From Skermanella mucosa (GTDB lineage: Bacteria > Pseudomonadota > Alphaproteobacteria > Azospirillales > Azospirillaceae): a stretch of DNA of 64,000 bases. Shown here piece by piece: positions 48,624 through 55,920 of this stretch. The DNA is taken from NCBI RefSeq assembly GCF_016765655.2, contig NZ_CP086106.1, positions 2,228,501 to 2,292,500 on the forward strand. The letters are read 5' to 3'. The translations under genes and the position numbers were made by a program. The notes beneath the pieces were generated by a model, which was given only the letters and a program-made list of their open reading frames with translations, was not told the origin of the DNA and did no database searches. Position 1 is the stretch's first letter; each line of letters opens with the position of its first letter.

Positions 48624-49037
48624 TTAAGAGCCGCTGACTGGCTGGAGCCCGAGGTCTTCCACGATCACTACGTCGCCCAAAATTGGGGTATCAAACTGCT
48701 GCTGATAGGTCGCGAGTATCTGATCCCGAAGGGGATGCTGATCGATGCGAAGATTGGACATCTCCATGTGGAGCCGGGCTTGCCAGTAGGCAGTGGCCCG
48801 AGGATTCGACGGCAAGTTTAAGACCCGCCCCTCTTCGTGTACGATCATATAGGTGATCTTGCCCTTGAAAGGAATCATGACTTTTCCATAATGGCCACCT
48901 ACCCAGCTTTGTATTTCTTTGAAGTCAATGTTGGAAAATTTTTTCTGTGGCATTTTTCTAACGGTGATTTCCAAATCTGGATTGGCAGGCACAAAATGCA
49001 GGCATACCAATTTCTCTTTTGATTTGTTTCTCTTCAT
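48624..49037 (-). CDS. DUF3846-like protein
   Basis: This is 137 residues. The core FKEIQSWVGG, MIVHEEGRVLNLPSNPRATAYW and DTPILGDVVIVED fits DUF3846 proteins, common in phages, plasmids and integrative elements and of unknown function. The N-terminus is Lys-rich. The ATG at 49037 is chosen over an in-frame start 17 codons upstream because the protein then begins with a normal basic N-terminus. The upstream DNA is AT-rich, probably a promoter. Confidence 0.75.
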   Translation of the reverse strand: MKRNKSKEKLVCLHFVPANPDLEITVRKMPQKKFSNIDFKEIQSWVGGHYGKVMIPFKGKITYMIVHEEGRVLNLPSNPRATAYWQARLHMEMSNLRIDQHPLRDQILATYQQQFDTPILGDVVIVEDLGLQPVSGS

Positions 49038-49428
49038 GTTCTTCTGTCCTTCTTGTTTGCAAAAATAGTATAATGGCAGACTCAACAATAGAGAAGTACT
49101 TTATGAACGGATTATTACATTACATGAATATTCTAAGGCATTGTAGTTGTGTGGTGAGATGCGGCACTTCACGGGCATTATCCCATGCCGTAACGAGGCC
49201 ATTGTGCCTATATTGGGCTGATCCAAGCGAAACCTTTAGTGTGGTGACACAGATACCGGTTCTCATGCATTCTCCGTTGGCTGATCCCCTCATACGCGAA
49301 AGGCCCTACGGCGGTCATCATGAGAAGCTCCATGGTTATTGTCGGAGGCGTTCAGGGAGAGGCGGGGGCACGTTACCAAACTGACCTCAGTCCGACACCG
49401 CACCCTCCTGGGGATTTGCCGTAAGCTG
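49038..49428. other. AT-rich intergenic region
   Basis: This region lies between the DUF3846-like gene and the next plus-strand gene. Positions 49040-49140 are AT-rich and probably contain the minus-strand promoter. The plus-strand frame of the next gene is open from 49339 but begins with TTG there. Nothing else is supported. Confidence 0.35.
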
Positions 49429-49761
49429 ATGGCTCCGGGCCTGTATCGAAACCAGGAACTGGAGGGTCGCCAGCTTCTCCAGCGGTTGCTCGGACGGGTA
49501 GAATGGCCGTCTGCCCTGGAGGTCATCATTGGCGTACTGCTCGCGGCTCGTATGTGCGACCAGGATATCGACCCCAGAGTCAGGGCCATCATCGCTGTCG
49601 TGGACATCGGCACCAACCCGGAGGACTACTTGGTCGAGGTCCTTGAGGAACCGTTCAACCATGACCTACAGGATGCCGACGGGATTGCAGCGTTCATGGT
49701 GAGTCTCGTTCAGGCACCGGCTGCAGAAATACTCTCGACCGTCAGCAATACGAATGCCTGA
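49429..49761 (+). CDS. Hypothetical protein
   Basis: This is about 110 residues from the ATG at 49429, or 140 from a TTG at 49339. It is helix-rich (LEGRQLLQRLLGRVEWPSALEVIIGVLLAARMCDQ is one such region, described by its position near residues 10-45), with no membrane segment of usual length or known motif. The ribosome site is weak. It is one of a run of small plus-strand genes typical of accessory replicons. Confidence 0.45.
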   Translation: MAPGLYRNQELEGRQLLQRLLGRVEWPSALEVIIGVLLAARMCDQDIDPRVRAIIAVVDIGTNPEDYLVEVLEEPFNHDLQDADGIAAFMVSLVQAPAAEILSTVSNTNA

Positions 49762-49851
49762 TCGACAGACGTGGTGTTCGCCTGCAACTGCCTCTCGGCA
49801 AAGCCCGGGTGGTGAAGTTGACAGCAGTCCCAACTGTGCGACGCTCGAGGT

Positions 49852-50076
49852 ATGCGTCGCCTCATCCTCACCCCTGTACGTCTTATCGAGCTTCCTGACG
49901 GGCAGAGCCACGCGGAGTTCGTTCGACAGGGCGGACCTGATGGACTCCGACTCCGCGACTACGGCGACGTCGTCCAGGTCCACTTAGAGGCGTTGCTGGA
50001 CCATGACGCCGGGGAAGTCGAGGCGGTGGTTCGGGTCGCCCTGGCAAGGCCGGTTGATGTCGGGTGGTACTCGTAG
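49852..50076 (+). CDS. Small hypothetical protein
   Basis: This is 74 residues with a regular beta-alpha look: LILTPVRLIELPDGQSHAEF, then GLRLRDYGDVVQVHLEALL and a VALARPVDVGWYS end. Its stop is 9 bp before the next gene. GAGG is too close to the ATG to be an ideal ribosome site. No family was recognised. Confidence 0.5.
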   Translation: MRRLILTPVRLIELPDGQSHAEFVRQGGPDGLRLRDYGDVVQVHLEALLDHDAGEVEAVVRVALARPVDVGWYS

Positions 50077-50085
50077 AGGACAGGC

Positions 50086-50781
50086 ATGAACGACCTCATC
50101 TGGGCCTACATGAATCCTTACAATACGGGGTTGCCGATGGCGATTTGGATCGGCCAGCACGGCTGCCGACGGCCGCCACGTGGCTTACGCCAGCCTATCC
50201 GGGCAAACCAGCAACACGGCAGTATTCCGAAGTACATTGACATCGAGGAGGCCGAGACAGCCGAGATCGAGGTCGAGAGCGGTGAAGTTACACAGGGCAG
50301 CCTCACGGGCGATGACTTCAACCTCGTCCGGCAGTGGCTCACATCAAACCGCGAGGTTCTCGCCAAGGAATGGCTGGGGAAGATCTTTACACACCTGCTG
50401 CCATATCATCTCATAAAGCTTCACGACAGCGGCTATCCGCCGCTTGATTTCCGGCCGAGGACCTCCATCGAGGCGTTCGTCGCCCACCTGGGCTGGCCCA
50501 TGACCGATTACGTCCGGGAGGTCTGCGACCACCTACGGTCCTACAACCACTTCATCGCGTGCGATAACGATCGGTACTGGCGGCTCCAGGATGGCATCGA
50601 GAGCTTCTGCTACAAGGTCGGCCGACTGGATGTTGATTGGTCGATGGGTCACCTCATCGTTGGTGATGACGAGTTCACCCGCGTGTACTGTGTCTTCGCC
50701 TTCAGGAGCCGCGACGCCCGAGACGCGGTGATGGTCCGCTTTCGCCGAGCCGCCCACATCCTGGTTCCGGGGCCGGGCTGA
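50086..50781 (+). CDS. Hypothetical protein
   Basis: This is 231 residues. The N-terminus (YMNPYNTGLPMAIWIG) and GDDFNLVRQWLTSNREVLAKEW resemble a group of small conserved plasmid proteins, but residues 25-50 look out of frame relative to that pattern, so a double frameshift is possible. The second half (PRTSIEAFVAHLGWPMTDYV onward) is unrelated and unassigned. GAGG precedes the ATG. The next gene starts 4 bp after its stop. Confidence 0.5.
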   Translation: MNDLIWAYMNPYNTGLPMAIWIGQHGCRRPPRGLRQPIRANQQHGSIPKYIDIEEAETAEIEVESGEVTQGSLTGDDFNLVRQWLTSNREVLAKEWLGKIFTHLLPYHLIKLHDSGYPPLDFRPRTSIEAFVAHLGWPMTDYVREVCDHLRSYNHFIACDNDRYWRLQDGIESFCYKVGRLDVDWSMGHLIVGDDEFTRVYCVFAFRSRDARDAVMVRFRRAAHILVPGPG

Positions 50782-50784
50782 GCC

Positions 50785-51339
50785 ATGGCGACCTCCTACT
50801 CCCGCCATCTTCCGGGTCGGCGTCGTGAAGGCTTTGGGCCACCGTTCCACTGCCGATCGTGGATCTACACCGTCCAGCGTGTCCTGCCCCACTGGGATCG
50901 CGATGGGTGGGCCGCCCAAACCATCGGCCGACCGATCTTGATTATGGGTTATCCCGGCAGCAACCAATACCGCAAGCCGGTCCGGCAGCAGCTTTTCGAT
51001 CGCCGGCACGAGACCCTATGGCCCCGCATCCCGGCTTGTAGGGACGACACGATCTTCGCCATCAGCCGCTTCCATCACCGAGTTCTGAAGATCGGGCCTT
51101 GGAACCCGCACCCATGCCAAACCTGGGCCAAGCTCGACCGTGACGCCACCGGGGTTGAGGGTATAATTCGCATCTGGTCCGTCCACCCACAAGTCAGCCC
51201 GCCATACGCCGAGTACTTCGAGGGGTTCGCGACGGATCGCCGCGACCCGGACTTCAGGGTCTTCCTGTTCGACGACCCGTTGCCAGCGGACGTCCGGTCG
51301 CCGGCAGCGGCCAAGCGGCAAGCCGCGGCGGTCGTTTGA
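50785..51339 (+). CDS. Hypothetical protein
   Basis: This is 184 residues, rich in aromatic residues (HCRSWIYTVQRVLPHWDRDGW, around residue 22), with a degenerate DPDFRVFLFDDPLP near the end. There is no known domain, signal peptide or membrane helix. It is likely translated with the preceding gene because of the 3-bp spacing. The strand choice is supported by position in the run of genes rather than by homology. Confidence 0.4.
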   Translation: MATSYSRHLPGRRREGFGPPFHCRSWIYTVQRVLPHWDRDGWAAQTIGRPILIMGYPGSNQYRKPVRQQLFDRRHETLWPRIPACRDDTIFAISRFHHRVLKIGPWNPHPCQTWAKLDRDATGVEGIIRIWSVHPQVSPPYAEYFEGFATDRRDPDFRVFLFDDPLPADVRSPAAAKRQAAAVV

Positions 51340-51599
51340 TGGGTCGGCCTGAACCGTGAGAGGCTGCTGACCCTCGCGAAGAAGGCGGTCTGGTGGAACT
51401 TTGACTATGAGAAACAATTTTTTCGAGGGTTCCGACCGCTCACAGTTGAGGATTGAGATGCCTAATCCCCTTAAGTGCTATTCGCGGCGGGCCTACCTTG
51501 CTTAGGGAGGTAGCAATAGGCCTTGTTAAAAAAGAAGGCCAACGAGTCCTAGTTATTTTTCTCGTCAAATGCTATCGAGAACAACCAAGATGAAGCAAA
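51340..51599. other. Intergenic, nothing recognised
   Basis: This gap of about 260 bp becomes AT-rich toward 51500-51600 and probably carries the promoter for the next three small genes. No RNA gene or repeat was seen. Confidence 0.3.
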
Positions 51600-51809
51600 A
51601 TGATGACTAGAGATTACAGATCCCTCATGGTGTTATTCATCGCCTTGCCGGCCGATGAACAGCGACCTGTCGTTGATGAGATCCTGCATCAGGCAGACAG
51701 CCTCTTGATCGATGGCAAACCAGCGGTGGACTACCGAGTTCGCCCTAGCCCGACAGGATATTCAATCGAATTGAGCACATCAGAGCCTTTCGTGGATGAT
51801 GACGAATGA
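51600..51809 (+). CDS. Small hypothetical protein
   Basis: This is 69 residues, acidic at the end (FVDDDE). The sequence LMVLFIALPADEQRPVVDEIL suggests an N-terminal helix. No ribosome site is clear. It is plausible as the first gene of a small run with 51868 and 52362 but weakly supported. Confidence 0.4.
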   Translation: MMTRDYRSLMVLFIALPADEQRPVVDEILHQADSLLIDGKPAVDYRVRPSPTGYSIELSTSEPFVDDDE

Positions 51810-51867
51810 CTGCCATCATGCATTCCGGCCCGTCGCCGCTTACGGCATCGATGTCAAGGAGAAGGCG

Positions 51868-52365
51868 ATGATCGATGTCGCAGCGATATTCCTGGCGTGG
51901 CTCGACCGCACCCCGCTGCCGGTGAGGATCATGGTCGCGGATATCAGTCTCAGCCGCGTGAAATTCAGCATTGATGGCTGGGCCTGCCTCCAGGGTTCCC
52001 TCAACCATTGCGGGATCAACATCTATGCCATGCGTGGCGGGGAATGCTGGGACATCATTTGGGACAGCGACATTTCACCGAAGGAGTTCGATAGCGGCTG
52101 GGGCTGCGGCCTGTGCATCGATGCTTGGCAACAGGGATCGTACCCGAAACCACCGTCCTATGCGTCGCCCGAGGCTCTGTGGGTCGAGCACACGCTGGAA
52201 CCCTTTCGCGACTGGCTGGAGAAGCTTGTGGCGTCGGCCGGCGTTGCTTTCGTCGACTATGACGGAGCAACTGCTGCTTGGCTGTTGCTGGAGGGCAAGC
52301 CGATTCCGGAACGGGCGGTAGAGGTCGTCGGAAGGTACTTGCCGTTAGAGGAGTTAGACGCATGA
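51868..52365 (+). CDS. Hypothetical protein paired with a DUF4926-like protein
   Basis: This is 165 residues from the ATG at 51868, which has a perfect AAGGAG at 6 bp; an upstream in-frame start at 51796 is not needed. Trp- and Cys-containing motifs include GGECWDIIWDSDISP and GWGCGLCIDAW. The stop overlaps the next start as ATGA. The coupling to a DUF4926-like gene resembles small toxin-immunity or toxin-antitoxin-like pairs, but no toxin motif is seen. Confidence 0.65.
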   Translation: MIDVAAIFLAWLDRTPLPVRIMVADISLSRVKFSIDGWACLQGSLNHCGINIYAMRGGECWDIIWDSDISPKEFDSGWGCGLCIDAWQQGSYPKPPSYASPEALWVEHTLEPFRDWLEKLVASAGVAFVDYDGATAAWLLLEGKPIPERAVEVVGRYLPLEELDA

Positions 52366-52544
52366 CTCTGGCTGAACCCATTCCCGAACTGTCGGTCGTC
52401 AGGGTTTCCGGTCAGCAGGGCACGATAGTCCATGTGCATCGCAACGGCGAAGCCTACGAGGTCGAGTTCAGCAATCCCTCGCGGGTCGATACCGTTCTGG
52501 CCCGTGAAATCCAGGCTGTGGTCTGGGTTCCTCCTGATAACTGA
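52362..52544 (+). CDS. DUF4926-like small protein
   Basis: This is 60 residues forming a small SH3-like beta barrel by pattern: ELSVVRVSGQQGTIVHVHRN, then YEVEFSNPSR and IQAVVWVP. DUF4926 proteins are typically encoded next to a partner of unknown role in mobile regions. GAGGAG precedes the ATG, which overlaps the upstream stop. Confidence 0.65.
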   Translation: MTLAEPIPELSVVRVSGQQGTIVHVHRNGEAYEVEFSNPSRVDTVLAREIQAVVWVPPDN

Positions 52545-52556
52545 TCAGTTCCCGGT

Positions 52557-52858
52557 CTGATCGGACTACTGGCCGAGCGGCACGACACCATCGTGTCGAT
52601 CACGCTGGACTGGCGGATCGCCTAGGGGATCCGTGCCGATTTCCGCTTGCTGATGGGCACCGATACCATCACGCAGCACCGGATTCATCTGCTCCGCTAC
52701 GATGTCGCGACCGACCGCGTCGTCGCCTATATGTCCCGCTGCTGGCCGATTTCGCCCTAGAGACGTTCGATCCCGCAGCGGTCACCTGGAAGATCATCGA
52801 CCGGCACGGCGACCGTCTGCCGATCCAGGTCCGCCTCGACGCTGCCCGGCGGGAGTAG
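52557..52858 (+). pseudogene. Decayed hypothetical gene
   Basis: Coding-like sequence is read as LIGLLAERHDTIVSITLDWR, then an in-frame stop after RIA, then IRADFRLLMGTDTITQHRIH. After a frameshift near 52735 it continues as LLADFALETFDPAAVTWKII and ends at 52858. The stop plus shift indicate a dead gene. No family was recognised. Confidence 0.45.
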
Positions 52859-53171
52859 GAGATGATCGTCGACATGGCGAGCCTCGCTCCAGAGGTCCTG
52901 GCGTTCGAAACCGACCTGTAGGGTTAAGGCTTCTTGAAGAGCAAGGACTTCTATTTTTCCACTGGGATATCCAGACCGGCAGATTTCAGGCCGGCTGTAG
53001 CTCTCGACGCCTATCGGAGCCAGGGCAACGGCCGGCTGGCGGGTAGCGATGAGGATATGGAACCAGCACGCCATTGCGGTGCGGCATTTTCTCCGGGGAC
53101 GCTCCACCCAACGACCAATTTCACCGCGACAGTGCCGACCATGCTGTGATAGCTCGGATCGACACGCTCCC
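52859..53171. other. Intergenic, nothing recognised
   Basis: About 310 bp lie between the decayed gene and the TerB-like gene. Open frames here have no recognisable sequence or ribosome site. Confidence 0.3.
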
Positions 53172-53639
53172 ATGGACAATGTCATGATCACGATCAGCCG
53201 AAACTTCGCCAGGATTCTGACCGATTATGTCGGCAGGCTCCAGAACCATGAATTCTTCGAAGCCGCCATGGCAATGGCGGCAGCGATCATCTGGGCCGAT
53301 GGCCATCTGCATGCGACCGAGCAGGACAAGCTGGAGAGGTTCATCGGGACCTCACCGCTGCTCCAGCCCTTCACGCCCGACCGGCTGCTCAACACCTTCC
53401 ATCACTACAGCGAGATGCACCGCCTGCACGGCCACAAGGGCACAGAGGGGGTCCGGCAGGCCGTGCTGCGGGTCCACGACGAGGACCAGCAGGTGCTGCT
53501 GCTGAAATTCGCCCTCGTGCTTGCCAAGGCTGACGACCCGGTCTTGCACGACGACGAGGAGCGGGTGATCCGTGAGTTCTGCCACCTGCTGAACATCCAC
53601 GAGGACGAGATTTTCGGCGAGATCGAGGACGCCGCCTAG
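53172..53639 (+). CDS. TerB-like (tellurite resistance protein B family) protein
   Basis: This is 155 residues, all helical by pattern. AMAMAAAIIWADGHLHATEQ, LLLKFALVLAKADDPVLHDD and ERVIREFCHLLNIHEDEIF follow the repeated helical arrangement with conserved acidic residues of TerB-like domains (A.ADG....E). Such proteins are linked to membrane-associated stress and phage-response systems. The ATG at 53172 is chosen because the recognisable part starts there; the ribosome site is weak. Confidence 0.75.
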   Translation: MDNVMITISRNFARILTDYVGRLQNHEFFEAAMAMAAAIIWADGHLHATEQDKLERFIGTSPLLQPFTPDRLLNTFHHYSEMHRLHGHKGTEGVRQAVLRVHDEDQQVLLLKFALVLAKADDPVLHDDEERVIREFCHLLNIHEDEIFGEIEDAA

Positions 53640-53885
53640 TGAGGGACAGGGGGGCCTCGGGCTAATCGGGCAGGCGTCCGCAAATGCCCCGACCTCGAAC
53701 AGACCACACCAGTATCGCACAGGTATGCCGGATCGCCGGTATAGAGTAGTAGCTTAGGAGGGCACATCACCCAGAGCCTCGGCTTGGTTGGCAAAGCCAA
53801 AAAGGAACCAGATGAATAAGGTTGATGTGGTCGCCCTGGTCCGTAATGCTCGTAGAGCATGTGTTCGACACGTAGGTGGGCCGTC

Positions 53886-54410
53886 ATGAAGATTGGTCTC
53901 TACGCGGGTTCCTTTGACCCCTTTCAACTTGGCCACCTGGACGTTGCAATCCGGGCCGCCAGACTGCTCGATTCCCTCTACATAGGAGTCGGCGTGAACC
54001 CGGAGAAGCACGGCGGGCTCTTCGCTCCCATGGATCGGGTAGAAATGGTCCGGCAAACGCTGAACTGGCATCTACAGAGTACACCAAACGATGCCCCGGC
54101 CATCGACCGCGTTCAGGTTGTCCAGTACAACACTTTGGTGAACGAAGCCGCCGACCAGTTCGGTGCCCACTATCTGGTGCGAGGCATGCGAGCAAGCGAC
54201 GACTTCAGCGAGGAGTGGGATCTCGCTGGTGTTCTATACAAGACGGCTCCGCACCTGGAGTTTGTCCACCTCATGGCCCGACCCGCCCACATCTTCGAGA
54301 GGAGCAAATACGTCCGCCAACTCGCGATGTTCGGCTCCCCTGACCTGGAGAAGTTTGTCGCTCCACCGGTTGCCCACGCTCTCCAGACCAAGTTCAGCAA
54401 GTCGCCCTGA
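53886..54410 (+). CDS. CoaD-like nucleotidyltransferase
   Basis: This is 174 residues of the HIGH-motif nucleotidyltransferase superfamily, closest in layout to phosphopantetheine adenylyltransferase. It has IGLYAGSFDPFQLGHLDVAI at the N-terminus (the HxGH equivalent reads QLGH), then YLVRGMRASDDFSEEWDLAG where CoaD has GLR..DFE.E. The usual SSS at the end is RSKYVR. It could transfer AMP or another nucleotide to an unknown acceptor. The first His of HxGH is replaced by Gln-Leu, so activity is uncertain. It lies among accessory genes, so it is probably not the housekeeping enzyme. Confidence 0.8.
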   Translation: MKIGLYAGSFDPFQLGHLDVAIRAARLLDSLYIGVGVNPEKHGGLFAPMDRVEMVRQTLNWHLQSTPNDAPAIDRVQVVQYNTLVNEAADQFGAHYLVRGMRASDDFSEEWDLAGVLYKTAPHLEFVHLMARPAHIFERSKYVRQLAMFGSPDLEKFVAPPVAHALQTKFSKSP

Positions 54411-54582
54411 TCATTCTCGGCTCCCCGAAAAACCCGGCTCAAGACAGTGACAGGTAACGCATTACACTGATGGTTGTCACAGCTTTGCCGAAATTTCTCG
54501 TCAATACGAGACGGCAACCCAAACCGCCACCGGCTGTTATTCTCTCACCGGACCACAGGAGAATGGTGCAAGGAGCAATGCC

Positions 54583-54714
54583 ATGCGGATACCTGCTGCG
54601 ATATGCCTGGGTTTGGCCCTGCTGTTGGGCGGCTGCGGTGACAGCGACGATGACGATGATGACCGGCAGGGCGGGATTTCCCAGCAGCAGAATGATGACG
54701 ACGATGATGATTAG
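54583..54714 (+). CDS. Tiny lipoprotein with poly-Asp runs
   Basis: This is 43 residues. It begins MRIPAAICLGLALLLGGCGD, a textbook lipoprotein signal with lipobox LGGC, then carries two Asp runs (SDDDDDD and NDDDDDD) separated by RQGGISQQQ. The mature peptide is only about 26 residues, anchored by lipid to a membrane and strongly acidic. AAGGAG lies 7 bp upstream of the ATG, strong evidence that it is translated. It may bind divalent cations. The role is unknown. Confidence 0.75.
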   Translation: MRIPAAICLGLALLLGGCGDSDDDDDDRQGGISQQQNDDDDDD

Positions 54715-54793
54715 CTCTGGTACTAGAGGACCATAAAGACAGGTCATCGGTCACTCCCGGGGATCGTCGTTGCATTTGAGATCGGATTCCAGG

Positions 54794-55322
54794 GGGGCGA
54801 GCGGCCTAGTCCTACTGGCCGGCTATTACCAGCAGACCATCCGCTACGACGCCGGGCTCGTCCCCCCTCCCAGCGATTCCCGTGGTGGGCGACCTGTTCC
54901 GCTACACCGTGGCCCCACTTGTCGGTGCCGCCTTGATGCCGGCGAACCTCAAGGCGATGTTCTCACCCCTGCCGGTTCCGCATCGGTTCAGCGAGGCATT
55001 CCCCCATGCCTTCCCGGTTCGACCGGGCCAGATCCGGGCCCAGTCACGGGACGCCGTGACGATGATGCCGGGGGTGCACGACTTGGAGGAGCAGGTTCGC
55101 GGCCTCGACATCCCGGTGTTCATTATGGCCGACGATCATGATCGCATTGTAAACCACGAGGATCACGCGATCTGGCTACATGAATGGACTCCACAGAGCA
55201 CCCTTGAGATCGTTCAGAATGCCGGGCACATGATGCACTACGCGGCCCCGCTTCAGGTCACCGCGGCCATCGATACAGTGTCGCAGAAGGCCACACGAAT
55301 GCTGGGAGAGCCGGTGGCCTAA
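54794..55322 (+). pseudogene. Truncated, frameshifted alpha/beta hydrolase
   Basis: The C-terminal two thirds of an alpha/beta hydrolase remain: GASGLVLLAGYYQQTIRYDA, then after a +1 shift near 54865 VVGDLFRYTVAPLVGAALMP and DIPVFIMADDHDRIVNHEDH with the catalytic Asp region, and NAGHMMHYAAP with the catalytic His. The N-terminal part with the nucleophile Ser elbow is missing. Inactive. Confidence 0.75.
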
Positions 55323-55539
55323 GGCTGGATCGCGAGGAGGTTCATGCCCCTCCGACTTGATCATGGGTCTTTCCTGGCCGCCTGGGCATTGGCGTAGATG
55401 GCGTCCTGCCGATCCGACGTGAACTTGGAGGCGTTTTATGAGACTGGTCAGCACCTGTTGAAGGCTGCGACGATCCCCGAGCACAGTTGCCGGAGACTAG
55501 GCATGTCGATCCAACCTGTGCCGGGCATCGCCCACCGAG

Positions 55540-55790
55540 AAATCAGTCCATCCAATCGCCTCATTGAGGATCTCTCGAAGGCGGACTGGTTCCTCGTGAT
55601 GCTTCAGATGCCCTACCTTGATCTTCGCCATGCGAAGCAAGTCGTTGATCGGATCTAGCAGGTTCTTGCCGTTGTAGTGAAGATCTTCAACCTACTCTTG
55701 GTAACGATCAGCCAGCGGGCCGAAAAACTCCTCCATCATAACCTCGCTGAACCCGATAATCGCATTCGAGGGACCGAGACCTACACTCGG
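55540..55790 (-). pseudogene. Remnant of a histidine kinase phosphoacceptor domain
   Basis: The minus strand reads PSNAIIGFSEVMMEEFFGPL, then ADRYQE, an in-frame stop and VEDLHYNGKNLLDPINDLLR, followed by KIKVGHLKHHEEPVRLREIL. This is the HisKA helix pair of a sensor kinase. The H-box His is lost, and a stop interrupts the dimerisation helix. It is probably debris of a kinase related to those downstream. Confidence 0.65.
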
Positions 55791-55920
55791 CAGGAATCCG
55801 GGTCCGGCTCAGTTTATTGGACGCTTGAGGCAATTCCATGGTTAATCAAATGTTAACGGCATTTTAACAAGTCGCCTATATGTGTAATAGAGCGTCCTCA
55901 CACATACAGACTTCAAGGCA
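55791..55920. promoter_or_regulatory. Putative promoter region of histidine kinase gene
   Basis: The segment turns AT-rich from about 55830, with TTAATCAAATGTTAACGG and TTTTAAC, directly before the kinase start at 55921. The near-repeat TTAAC/GTTAAC could be a regulator site. No exact promoter boxes are claimed. Confidence 0.4.

Noticed and set aside
50533-51009. Minus-strand frame opposite the hypothetical genes
   Set aside because: No start signal or recognisable sequence; overlaps two plus-strand genes arranged as a run.
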